NCBI GenBank assembly: GCA_025345505.1
Contig: JANVCC010000018.1
Coordinates: 7,612,316-7,676,315, forward strand
DNA length: 64,000 nt
Origin: Todiramphus chloris collaris
Taxonomy: Eukaryota > Chordata > Aves > Coraciiformes > Alcedinidae
Direction of reading: 5' to 3'
Position numbers and translations under genes: made by a program. Below are positions 37,501 through 50,400 of the stretch, piece by piece; position 1 is the stretch's first letter, and every line of letters starts with the position of its first letter. The notes below the pieces were generated by a model. That model was not told the DNA's origin. It worked only from the letters and a program-made list of their open reading frames with translations, and ran no database searches.

Positions 37501-40345
37501 CCTAAAATACAGAAAAGTTTTGGTCTTTGTACATCACTTCACTAACTTCTTGTGATTAGTCAAATTCTTTTGGGCATCCCTGACTCCAGAAATTTAGATA
37601 TATACTCACAAAGCAGCATATTTAAATTCCTCTTTTACCTAACCTTTAATATTCCTCTTACTAAGGACAATAAGGAATTGGAAAAACCCCAAATAGACAT
37701 TGTCAGTAGCAGATTGGATAATGCTTAAATTTTAAGATTAAATCCTCAAGATATTCATAAACAGTTAGGCTTAGGGATTTATTTTCAGCATGTTTACATT
37801 AATTTACATTTACATGCATACCTTTAAAAAATGTTCATGTCTGTGTTCATACTGTCTGGTATGGGACATATATGGATACGTAGGAATAGTATGATTAGTA
37901 TCAAACAGATTTATTTTTGTTTTACTCTTAACTTTCTCCTTAACAAAAACTAAAGTTTTCGGTTTAGTTTTAGCTTTAATTTTAGTTTTATTTTTAGTTA
38001 GAAAAGAATAACAGGTGAAGCCCACCACAGAGTAAATAAATATTCAGTAGTCTTCTATGATTTCATAGTTGACAAGGTAGTAAAAACACTGAAACATGTG
38101 ACATGCTTGTGTTAAATATATAAATGGGTTTCTGATTTGAGCTTGAGAAACAGCATGATCTCACATTATTTGGTATAAACTATTTAAGTATTTTTGCTCC
38201 AGACATAAAAAGTTTTTACTTTGTGCAGAAATTAAAGAAAATTGCTCATTAATTCTGACAACTTAATCACAGTTGTTGACCCACTTCTTTGGTTTAAAAA
38301 AAGGACAGTAGGCTTTGTTTATTGAGCCTACATTCTTGTAATTACTGGGAAAAAGGTGATTGAAGTGAAGGAAAAATAAACACAATAATAATAACTTCTA
38401 AATTATATGATCACTCTCCACTGAAAAGGCAACATCTGAAGTAGCATCTCTTTCTAAAAGCACTTTTAATATGTAGTTTCTTAGGTGTATTGCTTTAAAA
38501 ACAAAAGAGCTGATATTAATAATTGTTCTCTGTGGCAGTATGAAATGTTCTCTTTTTTTTCCTCTGAATTGCTGTAATTACCAACTATGCTACTTAGTAG
38601 GCCCCACACGTTGTGGAATTTCCATTTATCTTATCACATTAACTATACTTTTTCCTTCTTTTCACTTTGCTTATTGTCTGTTTTGGCCTCTGTTCAGGGA
38701 AATATTCAAGCTTATGGAGTTCCACTGGGACTCATGCCTGCACTTAAGTACTTCACTGAATCATGATGCTTTCCAGAATTAGGGTCTTTCTGCTCTGCCA
38801 ATAAAATATCTTAAGATAATGTGGAGTGGATTGGAAAAAGAACAAATAGAAGTTGAAGGGAAAGTGATCTCCTTGGATATATAAGCATATACAACGTCTG
38901 GAAATGACCAGAAGAAAGAGTGGACAAAAACTAGTGCTGTAAGTCAATAGGAAGCCTAAGTAAAGAACCTGAAACAGACAGTAGCAGCTAAAAGCAGGAT
39001 TTCGAGGTAGTTATGTGTTAGAAATAGAATAAGAAAATTAAATTATTTGATTTTTAAAAAGAGGAAAAGAAAGAAGAAAAAAAATAGGAAAGGAAAAGAG
39101 CCTGCAGGTCCAAACTGATTTGAATAGAATGATATATGATCAGAAATGTCTTGGCATTTATTTTTAATTGATGAGAAAAATAACTCAGATTTAAATCCTG
39201 CAGAATTCCTGGAAAAAAAAAAAAAGCACAACTTTTTTTCATCCACCCAAAGGTTTATTTTATTAAAAATTGAATGTTTCAAGGGAACCTGGCAATTTGA
39301 TGGAGTACATGGAAATGTTTAATTTTTACAATACCAAAAATGTATTTTTTATTTCCTTAGATCTATGAAAAATATCTTTATATAATATTTTATTAAATTC
39401 ATCTCATATAGTAAATTTAATATCTTAATGAACAGAAAGAGAAGGAATAATAAATCTTACACTGGTTGAAGCTTTTTTAGAACTTTATTTTTCATTTGAC
39501 AGGAAATTTTAAAGTATTAGGTATTTATCTTTTGTATAGAGCAACAAAAAAGTATCTTAGAACTTGCCAAAGAACAATATGGTTCCTGATATTATGTAAT
39601 ATTTGCTAGTTGTTTAAAGGTTCAAGTAGAGGCTGTGATAATATGCCAATTCAAATCTCTCTTATTTTTATTAGGCATTCTGAGTGTTAGGCTGTAAGTA
39701 CCTTCCAGTGTATGGAACAAGCTGCTACTAAAATTGAATTAAGCATATTGTTTTGTGAGGGAAGATATACAAGCATAATTTACAGAAAAGGCACATTTGT
39801 TTCCAAAAGACACAATGCCCCTGGACTTTCAAAAATTCATCAGCATTGTTTGAAATGAGGAAAAAAAGATAAATCTAAAACTTACGGAAGACTTAATAGT
39901 TAATTAGTTCCAAATGAAACTGTTTGACAGATTTTATGAAGCTTCTGTGAATTGAAATTGCTAAAATTTAGTTCTTAGTTCCATGTGCTTATCTGTAGAG
40001 CTCATTTTCCCCAGAATGTTCAAGGAAGTGTAACTCCATGACTAAATAGTTGCTTAGTAAAGGAGTTTAATAAGAAGCAACAGCAGATCCATTTCTTGGG
40101 GAAGAAATGCATGATAATTTATGGAATGGTTTAATAATTTTTCAAGTTCACTTTCAATGTTACTTTTGGTGCTATTCTTTTCTTCTGCTTTTGTTTTAGA
40201 TCTGTTTTTACAAGTGTACTGGACTCTGAAGCCAGCCTGCCTATTTATAATTTTCAAGTTTGTTTACAATGTCAGAAGTTGCAGTTGAAATTTTACTCAC
40301 TCTAATTAACTTCCTTCACCTACTGCAAAAATGATGTATGACATA
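34594..40345. other. Unique AT-rich non-coding DNA
   Basis: No gene or transposon recognised in 5.7 kb. Simple sequence occurs as a TA-rich patch near 35525-35555, an AATT/TTAA stretch near 36516-36535, a degenerate TTTTAG-like stretch near 37962-38000 and A-rich sequence near 39055-39090. Frames here show no family resemblance. Confidence 0.5.
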
Positions 40346-40755
40346 TGAACCCCTCTCTTATGAAGAAAGGCTGAGAGACCTGGGGCTGTTTAGCCTGGAA
40401 AAGAGAAGAGAAGGGATCTTATTAATGTTTACAAATATCTAAAGGGTGGGTGTCAAGTAGAAGTGGACAGTCTCTTTTCAGTGGTGCCCTGTGATAGGAT
40501 GAGGGCCAGTAGTGACAAACTAGAACACAGGAAGTTCCACCTCAACATGAGGAAAAATTTCTTCACTGTGGGAGTGACAGAGCCTGGAACAGGCTGTCCA
40601 GAGAGATTGTGGAGTCTCCTTCTCTGAAGACTTTAAGACCTACCTGGATCTATTCCTGTGTGGCCTGCCTAGGTGTTCCTACTTTGGCAGGCGGGTTGGA
40701 CTTGATGATCTCCAGAGGTTCCTTCCAACCCCTACCATTCTATGAGTCTATGAGT
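40346..40755 (+). mobile_element. CR1 LINE 3' end, about 410 bp
   Basis: It encodes '[18 protein letters not shown]'-type sequence (cttatgaagaaaggctgaga onward), then the 'FHLNMRKNFFTVGVTEPGTGC'-type C-terminus. The CR1 3' UTR follows with CTTGATGATCTCCAGAGGTT and CCTTCCAACCCCTACC, ending in CTATGAGTCTATGAG repeats. Frameshifts break the frame. The tail belongs to the same subfamily as 57594 and 61553. Confidence 0.92.
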
Positions 40756-41876
40756 TTATTTAATGCAATAATGCGTATACAGAGCCAGTGATTTGGGTTT
40801 TTCTCTTTAATACATTCCTTCAAGTTGCTATACTTGGAGAGTCTTGCCATACTTGTTAATGATATGTATGATTGGTAATCACAATAAGAATATACCATAA
40901 TTCTTTTTTTAAAGTAATTTATATTATGTGAGTTTATCAGTATAAACTGCAACTATAGCATTTTAAATCAAACCCTCTTAAACTCTTGTGATTTGTTTGT
41001 TCCCATTGATGATAAGACTGGGCTTCTTCCTTCCCCTCATTCCCAAGAATGAAAAGTCTTGCTGTTTCTTGCCATAATAAGACAGGATGATGGCAAAGCA
41101 CTTTGTTAATCTTGGATTAATCTTGAATCTGATCCTGTGCAGTAAGAACCACCATTTGACATGATAAAACACAGTAGTAGCAGTTAGATTTCTTTAATAT
41201 GTGGAATTTCAGAATATAAAAATTATTCAGAAGATAATAAATAATAAAAACAATAAAACAAGCCTGGTTAAACATGTACTATTTCATTTGTTTTATAAAT
41301 GAGTAAACTGAAGGTCAAAGAAGTCTAAAGATGTAACCCATTCTGGGAATATATCCTTCTAGCCTTGATTCCCGTTGTCTCAAATAAAAGATGCTGCATA
41401 ATGGTCCTTAAGGGCAGGAGTCATCACTGCGACTTGTTACAAACTGCCTTGTAACAGAAGGTAACATGATTTTGTTCCCTGTTCAGAGCTCAGTATATGC
41501 AATATACAAAAGTAAGGAAAGCTACATGTTGGATGTATTCATTATTTTTGTACTGGGATACAGAGAGATGAGGAATTGTGTCTGAAAGCTACAAAATTGG
41601 ATAGAGCAGAGTGCAATTATTTACCACCTTTAGAAAATTAACCAAGTAATTAAGTTTTAATGAAGTATCATTGTCATCATTTGTACACTTATGCTATGGA
41701 AAGGGAGGCAAGGGCTAAGGCCCAGTCTCATGCTACATGGGATAGATTTTCCTTCTGATGGACCATATTTATCATTTGCACCCAGTGAGGATGCATAATG
41801 ATGTCTCTGTGTAGCTGGCACAGGACCGGCAATTGAAAGCAGAGATTCTTGATCTGGTTAGGAACAGGCAAGGAGA
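40756..41876. other. Unique AT-rich non-coding DNA
   Basis: Nothing recognised. Confidence 0.5.
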
Positions 41877-42445
41877 CTGACAAGGAGGTGACCTGCAAAG
41901 ATCATCTAATTCTTGCTCCCCTGCCATGCACAGGGACATCTTTCACTAGATCAGGTTGCTCAAAGCCTCATCCAACCTGACCTTGAACACTTGCTATGTT
42001 GAGGCATCCATAACTTCTCTGGGCAATCTGTTCTGGTGTCTCACTACCCTCATTGTAAAAAATTTCTTCCTCATATCTAATCTAAATCTACACTCTTTCA
42101 GTTTTAAACTATTGTCACTTACCCTGTTACTACAGGCCTTAATAGAAAGTCTTTGCCTTTCTTGTAAAACCATTTAAGCATCAAAAGACCACAATAAGAT
42201 ATCCCCAGATCTTTCTCTTCTGCAGGCTGAACAACCCCAATTCTCTCAATCTTTCTTCATGGGAGAGATGCTCCAGCCCTCTGCTCATTTCCATGGCACT
42301 CCTCTGGACTGGCTCCAACAGGTCCATCTCCTTCTGATGAGAACTCCAGAGCTGAGCACTGTACTCCAGGTTGGGTCTCATGAGAGTGAAGTAGAGGGGG
42401 ATAATCACCTCCCTCAGTCTGCTGGTCATGCTTCTATTTATGTTT
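41877..42445 (-). mobile_element. CR1 LINE 3' fragment, about 570 bp
   Basis: On the minus strand this carries the CR1 reverse transcriptase C-terminal third. An open frame at 42181-42453 contains 'REVIIPLYFTLMRPNLEYSAQLW', read in pieces, and '[22 protein letters not shown]'. The remaining 3' part is frameshifted. The terminal CATAGAATCA repeats that normally end CR1 are absent at the left edge, so the 3' end was lost or has diverged beyond recognition. Confidence 0.9.
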
Positions 42446-45400
42446 GTATCCACTCAGGCACATAGCCACACACATGATAGACATTTCCTTCGTGTACTAA
42501 AGGTTTTGCAAAATCTGTTGCAGACCACAAAAGTAACAAATATTTCTGGACTAGAGAGGAAGACTGGAGGGAAAGACCCATTCTCAACCAGTACAGACTG
42601 CACTCTTTCTTTTTCTTTTTTTTTTTTTTTTTTCCTTTCCAAACAGATCTGAGATTTCATTGTTTCAAAAATTATTGTATTGCAGCTCTGGAAAATGAAA
42701 ACCTTAGGGTTTTGGACTGTTTATTTAAGGAAAAGTTACAGGCAGATCCACTCAAAACACTTGACAATTTTAGGTCTGCACAGACACTTGAGAGAGAGTG
42801 TATTCACTGATGAATGACCTTGTGGCTGTCCTCAGCCAGCTGGAACCATGCTTTCCCATCCATGGCATGTATTAGAGTGTGTACCACAGCTGTTCCCCAT
42901 CAGAAGCTAAGTGCGACCCTTTCAGAAAGCTGTCGGCAATTAATTGTCTCCCTTTCTGAATTTGTCTCTATTTATGGGTTTTTAAACAGAAAAAAAGGCT
43001 GCAATAGAAAGTTAGAAGTAGAGAATCTGGGGACTTGTGTTGATGTTCACAGGATGCAGATGGATAAACACTGCAGAAAGGAGAAAAAAAGATCTGCAGG
43101 ACCTAGGTCAAGGCATACCCCAGTATTTAATAGAATTTCCAGGCCTGGGTAGCATTTTTTCCATTATGGAAAGTCAGTCAGGCCTTAATTGTTAATGCCA
43201 GTCCTCAGTAAAAGTGCAGACAGGTACTGAAGTACATATTGGAGTTTTTCTTACCCTTCAGTACACCTGAAAATTGCTTGCCAGAGTCAGAAAAGTTGCT
43301 CCCTGCTTCTGGGTGTTGGCCGCATTCAGCTGCTTGTACTTATTCATGCTTGAAGTCTAGCCAGTGCAACAACTCCAGAATTCCTCTGCCTGTTTTGTTT
43401 ATGGGACTTCGTGTAGGAAAATACATTTACTTTCCCTTACAATGTAATGAAGAGGCAACAGTGTTTGCCCAGTGATTAGGTCATTCATCTGATCTGTGGG
43501 AAACCTGCCTTCAAATTCTTTCTTTGCTTGGACTCAGGTACTTCGTCTCCCAGGAACATAACCAAACTGTTCACTGTTTTAGGCTGTGCCTCTTCAATCT
43601 CCCCTGCTCAAGATGTTTTATGTTATGCAAGTAATGAGATACACACCAAGCAGAGGCTGGGAATTTATCTTTCCCATATTGTTCATGAATCCCTTAAGTA
43701 ATGAGCTGTTGAATTTTTACAATTTATTTCTCTCTTATCCATTCAGTGTGTGTCTAATTATTCAGTACAGAGTGGGACAGGTTCATTAAAACAGGTATTG
43801 AGTTCACATACAGAGCAGCCTATAGGTAATTTATGTGAAAGGTGTTAAAGTTGGAGTTAAAACCTCTGAGACAAGGCAATGAACAGGAGTCTGAACTGAA
43901 CTTGCACAGCCCAACAGAAGTGGTCTATAAGGTCTACAGCTTGTGTTTTCTTCATCTTTATTACTTCTCAGAGAGAGGATGATTAGTTTAGGTTCCAGGA
44001 GAAGATTAATGGCTGAAAATAAAAGAGATTGTCTCCTGAAGATCTGCACTCACTATGAGAGAATTTAGACACTTAATTTGGGACTATGTATTCTGGCAAT
44101 GGCAGAGTGCTTAAATACAACTCATTACAATTCTGATCCTGGGCCCACTTGTGCATCAATCCTGAAGAACTCCTGCTAAGACTAATTTAGTGTAACACTT
44201 ATTTTTATGGTCAGTAGAGGACATCTTTTGGGCTCATTTACACTCTGCAAGGCAGAACAAAGGTTCTCCTTGACTCCAAATGCAGCCGGTTCAGCCTTTG
44301 GATAGGACTCTTTTGATAAGGTTGACCAATTGCAACATTTACTCAGGAAGTTATAGCTTCTTTTAAATATGATATAGTGTTTAAAATAATTTTGATTAAT
44401 AAACTTAAAAAGATCTATAAAGAAAATATAGAAATTACAATGTTAGAATCATTCTACAAACCACGGTTTGTCCTCGCTATACTGGTTCTGGACACATAAT
44501 CTCAAAACTATATGCTTTAACTGGAAGAGATTTACACATGTTAACTAACAAAAATAGTTAGTCTTGGATGGAATCCTTATCTGGAATAAAATAATGAATG
44601 GATGGGTGCTGTTTTAATTTGAGTAAGTCATGAATAAGAGACACATTGGGATCTCAGAGTGTCATAAAAGACTCAGAGAAATTGAATCCAGTACATCTGT
44701 TCACTCTGTCCTCATTTTCCAAGACCACAGGGACATATAATGAGACTGAATGATTAAAAAAAAGTTAAAGGCAAAGGCTTTTCACACAACACCTAGGATA
44801 ATCCATAGCTCTAGAATTCCAGAAGGAGCAAAGGGAAAACAGGCAATCAATAAAGGATTAAGAAAATACATGAGTAGTACATCAAAATTATGACAAATAA
44901 TATGAAAAAATGTAAAGCAAAGCTAATGAACACTGCTTATGTTTTGCTTAAATCTAATGGTGACTAAAAGGAATGAAGGACCGACACTCATAACACACAC
45001 TTTCATAACTGATCTCTGCAGCATATAATACTAGTCATTTCTAACCAGAGCATGGAAATTTATCACAAGGATTGTCTGGTTGTGGTAGTCTATCTGACAA
45101 ATTCAGTTATGCTAATATAAACTACCTTGCTAAGCCTATAACTGGTACATGCTTAGGAAAGACACAAGAAATAGAGAATGTGTAAAATTGTGCTTCTTCA
45201 AATTTCCTACTGTATTCCTATAATCGCCTGCAATTGTAACTATCATATAAAATGGTGGACAAATACAGATTGAGATGCTGCATTGCTGCACTACAGGACT
45301 ATCATGTCATTTCAGCCTCTGAAATTAAGGAGATAGGAAGCCTTCTCAAAGGCCTTAATAGCTTCTTTCCAAACCCTCCTTGGGTGAATTCACTCTATGA

Positions 45401-45486
45401 AATATTTCACAGCTATTGATGAAGAACAGTTTCTTTTCTATTAAAATGCAGAACTGGAGAGAGTCTAAAGAGACATCTAATCTTTT
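42446..45486. other. Unique non-coding DNA
   Basis: A T-rich tract lies at about 42606-42636. The stretch near 42905-42985 (around GGCAATTAATTGTCTCCC) has the feel of a conserved non-coding element. The 112-codon plus frame at 42814-43152 has no recognisable domain and is not called a gene. Confidence 0.5.
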
Positions 45487-45590
45487 CACAGAATCACAGA
45501 AACGCTATGGTTGGAAAAGATCTTTAAGATCACCAAATCCAACCACTATCTACTCTACCAAAGCCACTACTATTCCATATCCAGTGAGCA

Positions 45591-46137
45591 TCATAGAATC
45601 ATAGAATTGTCAGGGTTGGAAGGGACCTTAAAGATCATCTAGTTCCAACCCCCCTGGCAATGGCAGAGACACTTCCCACTAGATCAGGTTGCTCAGAGCC
45701 CCAACCAGCCTGGTCTTAAAAACTTTCAAGAATGGGGCTTCGACCACCTCTCTGGGCAACCCGTTCCAGTGTCTCACCACCCTCATGGGGAAGAAATTCT
45801 TCCTAATGTCTAACCTGAATCGATCTATCTCTAGTTTTAATCCATTCTCTCTAGTCCTATTACTGCCTGACAACATAAAAAGTCCCTCCCCAGCTTTCTT
45901 GTAGACCCCCTTCAGATACTGGAAGGCCACAAGAAGGTCTCCCTGGAGCCTTCTCTTCTCCAGACCGAACAACACCAACTCTCTCAGTTTGTCCTCGCAG
46001 GAGAGGTGCTCCAGACCTCTGATCATCCTGATAGCCCTTCTCTGGACATGCTCCAGCATGTCCATATCTTTCCTGTAATAGGGGCTCCAGAACTGGATAC
46101 AGTACTCCAGGTGAGGTCTCACGAGAGACCTCACCTC
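45591..46137 (-). mobile_element. Inner CR1 LINE nested in the outer CR1
   Basis: It starts on the plus strand with TCATAGAATCATAGAATTG, a complete CR1 3' terminus. It runs through the 3' UTR (TTGGAAGGGACCTTAAAGAT) and the C-terminal coding region to ACTCCAGGTGAGGTCTC, where the 5' truncation falls. The right edge carries a 12-bp hairpin (46109-46136). Both flanks are consecutive parts of one other CR1, so this copy is the later insertion. Its coding part has no stop or frameshift, consistent with a younger age than the host element. Confidence 0.92.
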
Positions 46138-46452
46138 ATAACTATATGGTTTGTTAAATACATCCAGGGATGGTGATTCAACCACTTTCCTGGGCAGCCT
46201 GTTCCAGCCTTTGATAACCCTTTTGGTGTGGAAGTTTTTCGTAATGTCCAACATAAACTTCCCTTTGCATAACTTCATGCCATTTCTTCTTGTCCTGTCA
46301 GTTGTGACTTGTGAAAAGAGACCAACACCCACCTCTCTACAACCTCTTTTCAGGTAGTTGTAGAGAGCCATATCATTTCCCCTCAGATTCCTTTTCTTCA
46401 AACTAATCAACCCCAGCTCTCTCAGCCACTTCTTAATATGACTTATTCCCAA
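45679..46452 (-). pseudogene. Chimeric CR1 reverse transcriptase C-terminal frame, 257 codons
   Basis: One uninterrupted frame crosses the boundary of the nested insertion. Residues 1 to about 105 come from the outer CR1 ('RELGLISLKKRNLRG' to 'VVESPSLDVF'). Residues from about 110 to the end come from the inner CR1 ('SLVRPHLEYCIQFWSP' to 'LVGALSNLI'). The same C-terminal domain therefore occurs twice in tandem, with the hairpin supplying the linker (YEVRSLVRP). There is no catalytic palm, so no polymerase activity is expected. The ATG lies within CR1 coding sequence, and nothing indicates that the frame is translated. Confidence 0.85.
46109..46136. repeat. Perfect 12-bp hairpin at the inner CR1 5' junction
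   Basis: AGGTGAGGTCTC (46109-46120), loop ACGA, then GAGACCTCACCT (46125-46136). On the CR1 sense strand the second arm is ordinary CR1 sequence (GAGACCTCACCTGGAGTACT). The first arm is extra DNA between the CR1 and its insertion site. It looks like a copy made by fold-back of the new strand. Confidence 0.95.
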
Positions 46453-47410
46453 GACCCTTCACCAAATTAATTTCTCTTCCAGCACCTTGATTTCTTTCTT
46501 ATTCTGTGGCACCTGAAACTGAACACAGCACTCAAGGTGCAGCCTCATCAGTGCCAAGTACAGTGGGACAATCACTTCCTTAGTCCTGCTGGACACACTA
46601 TTTCTAATGCAGGCCAGCATGCCATTGGCCTTGTTGGCCACCTGGGCACACTTCTGGCTCATGTTCAGCCAATTGTCGATCAAAACCCCCAGGTTCTTTT
46701 CTTCCAAGCAGCTTCCAACCACTCCACCCCAAGCCTGTAGCACTGTATGGGTTTTACTAAAGCCTAGCTAAACAACATCCACAGCCTTTCCCTCATCCAC
46801 CAAGCAGGTCACCATGTCATAGAAGGAGATGAGGTCTGTTAAGCAGGAACTGCCCTTCATGAACCTGTACTGACTGGACCTGATCACCTCGTTGACCTGT
46901 AAATGGTGTATTATGTCACTCAAGATGATTTGTTTCATGACCTTCCCTGGCACTGGGGTCAGACTGATAGGTCTGTGGTTCCCCGGATCCTCCTTCCAGT
47001 CCTTCTTGTTTTTGCCAATTTCTAGCCTGCTGGGACCTACACAGTTAGACAGGACTGCTGATAAATCATGAAGAGCGGCTTGGTAAGTCCATCCACCAAT
47101 TCCTTCAGCATTCTTGGGTGTTACACATCTTTTCCCATAGACTTGTGTATGTCTAGGCCAGGTGGTGCAGAATGTCACTAACCATTTCCTCTTGGATTAT
47201 GGTGGCCTCCTTCTGTTCCCCATCCCTGTTTTCCAGCTCAAGGGGCTGGCTACCCAGAAAAGAACTAGTTCTGCTATTAAAAACGGAGGCAAAGAAGGCA
47301 TGAAGTATCTCAGCCTTTTCCTCATGTTTAGTAACTATGTTTCCTCATGCATCCAATAAAGAATAAAGGTTTTCCTTAGTCCTCTTTTTCATCCTCTTTC
47401 CAACCCTGGT

Positions 47411-50400
47411 AATGAAACAATATCCTCTATAGGTACACCATGTATATCTGTTCTTAAAAATCTTCAGTGGCAGATTCAAAAGGATCAACAGCTTACCAGT
47501 TCCAGTATTTAGCTGTCTTTACACTAAAAAGGATTATTTTTTCTTGATCTATATCTTATAAATTAAGCTGATCACTGACAGCTATCAACAACTGCCCTGT
47601 TTTCAGTAGTCTTTTACATATGGCCTAACCTAAGCAAGAATTAATTGAGAAAAGTCCCTTGGCCTGTCTTATGTAGAAGACAGACCAAATGATCACAACA
47701 GTCACTTCTGGATTTATAATCCATAACTGTGAATCATATATCTCTCCTGAGCAAAAATATCAAGTCATTCTGTTCTCTTGTTTGAGATGAATACTGCAGG
47801 GTTATTCATGTGACAGAAATATCCCATTCTTCTCTGTGCTTACACATTCTGGGAACATTCCTATTATATTTGCAGAAAATTGCAAATTTGTTTTCAGTAT
47901 GAATGACAAGTAATAAAATTAAACTGTATTGTACTGTACTAGGTCACACATGGGAGCCAGAGTTTGTTTATTACCAGTTCCTCTGTTTTTTCCTTTCTTA
48001 GCAGATAGCTCATTATTTCCTACAAGATCGGTTATTTGAAATCTATAGAGTTGGATGTAAGTGTATGCTGTTTACCATTCTACACATCAGTCCCTTTCCT
48101 CCCTATCCAAATATATAATTACATTTTTTATAGATGCTCTGCTACATTTTTAAAAGGCATGTGTGGTTTTTTAGAATATGAGACTCTTAGAAGCAAAGTG
48201 GGACACTTTGATGCTCATTTGCACACCAAAACCAAGAATCACTGAAGGTTGTTTGTAGGGTTTTTTGCTTTGTTTTTTCCTGATTTTGTTTTCCTAGCTC
48301 TGGAAACAAATGAGACAATTGGAGACTGAGTACTGCTGACACTGTTTTCCATGGGTCCTCTGAAATCTGAGAAATCCAGAGGAGAATGAAGAGGCCCTAC
48401 CACCTTACTATTTTCATTCTCTGGATAATCTGTAATGAGAGATTATTTTAAATCAGAAATAATGCTGGCATGATGACAATTTGAAGTATCTGCAAGCATG
48501 AGACTAACAATCAGCTTCCTCTCTGAGATGCATGGACTTATCATAGTCCCATAAGGGCTGTGATACAGAGGTTTGTACTCTAAATGATCTTTACATTTTA
48601 TTGGATGTCTGGGATGACAGTGGAATACTTTCATTTTCCAGATGAGGACCATAAGGAGTCCGGGTCAGAATTCAGATCATTTACCAGTCCAAACATTAAC
48701 CTTGTTTTCAATGGGTCAGTTGACATAAACTGTTATCCTCATATGGAACTCTCAGTTTAACAATTTTATCCTTTATAATCTCTCCTAACAAAAAAAAAAA
48801 CCCAAAACCTTAGCTCATACATCCCTCATAAAATAAGCAGTAACTATTACATTTAGAATTTGGTTTTTATATAATTCCACCCAAATTTTTTTTAATGTTC
48901 TCAAAATACTGACAAACATGTCTTCTATAACTGTAAAAATATACCTGTCCTCAATTATGCCAAAATAAAAAATAATTTCATTTACATATTTAGTTCTTTT
49001 TGTTTCTTTGTGGTTTGGTTCCTTTTGTTGTCTTTTTCCTTCTTTCCAAATGTTTCTTTTCTATATGTCTAACGATGTACCTGTGATATGGGTAGTTTCA
49101 GGGAACAGCTGAAAAAGAAATAGGATAAATCTATCTCGGGTTCTTTCTGGAGTTTTGGATTATCTTCAGACATAACGAAATAGACATTTTAGTGTTTAGT
49201 GCTAATACAGCGATGTTGAAAAACTCAAAGTGAATTATGCTCTTGATGGTCTAAGAGGGCAACCAAAATTCACATATCTGTATCAAGCAATAAAATGGCA
49301 GGAAAATGGACCAATAAAATATGTTTTCCATCTTTAGTGTTTTTGTATTACATGTTTCATAAAGCGCGGCTATGCAGGAAATTAAGAAAACCAAATAAAG
49401 CAGTAATTTGCAGGAACTGATGAACTACTGTCCTTTTATCCTTCAAAATATCAATTTTAAACTCTTGCTTAAAGAAAGAAAAATATGGCAAAGTTTACTA
49501 ATATTCTCATGGGTACAGCTCAATATTTGATTTTTCTTGTCTTCCTGGAATATTTACTGTTGTTGCTGAGTGTTTCAAATGGTAAAGAGGTAAAAATTAG
49601 ATTACTGCAGGAGCTGCAAGTGCTTCCAATTTGATTGAAAACTCATGTAGTTCAGAACCAGGCAGAGTAGGTTTCTCCTCTATAATTATTGTGAAAATCA
49701 AAACATTTTCAGCCTTCAAGGAAAAACAATTACGAGCCGCAATAAAATGGTTAATTATATTTTAACATAACTTTACCTTGAGGTGAGTTTTAAAGCTGCT
49801 ACAGCAATGTAACTTTCAATAAATAAATTTGGCTGGCAGCCATAGAAATGAGGTTATTAGGGCTATCAGTAAACAGTATTGTTCTTAAGATCAGTAAGTT
49901 TCCCATTACTTATTAAGAGGCACTGATACTAACTCCTTGAGGGGAAATGTTATAATATGCTATATGTTATAGATAAAGCCTTTGATAAGGTCAGAGACTT
50001 TACTTATTTTTTGTCCATATTCCAGGTAATATTTATCGACCCACACAATTAAAAAGCCATACAGACAGAACTTACTAAAGACTTTTGTAAGTCTAAAAAC
50101 GTAGTCTTGGTTTTGTTAAACAAAAATTAATCAAATATATTGCTTAGTTTTGTGCTCTATTTTAGACTCTTTTCAAGCATTAACTGATTTTTAATTTTTA
50201 TAGTATTTCTACTTTTTATAGTGTGGTCCCCTAGTAACAATGCCATATAATGGCTCACGACCCCTGAACAGTATAGATCAGTGTTTGCTAAATATTGCTT
50301 TTCAAGATTAGACAGGATGTCATGTTGAAAGAAGTCCATTCTTCTCTTCAAATTCAGTTCATTATTTTGAATTTTGCTTTCCAGAAACTCCTACATTTCT

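Larger units (their letters stand above)
45487..47410 (-). mobile_element. Outer CR1 LINE, interrupted by a younger CR1
   Basis: The older element is split. Its 3' end lies at 45487-45590 (ATGGTTGGAAAAGATC, CAAATCCAACCACT) and its body resumes at about 46138 with TATATGGTTTGTTAAATACA, running to roughly 47410. The minus strand encodes, from the 5' side, 'NHRPISLTPVPGKVMKQIIL' and 'FMKGSSCLTDLISFYDMVT' (46768-47178). It then jumps to '[18 protein letters not shown]' (46459-46743) and the C-terminal region. About a hundred codons between these blocks, including the FADD catalytic box, are missing at 46744-46767. Stops and frameshifts add to its inactivity. Its 5' edge is approximate. Confidence 0.9.

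Noticed and set aside
42814..43152. 112-codon plus frame as an exon or gene
   Set aside because: No domain, no signal peptide, and no splice signals or codon pattern that distinguish it from chance.
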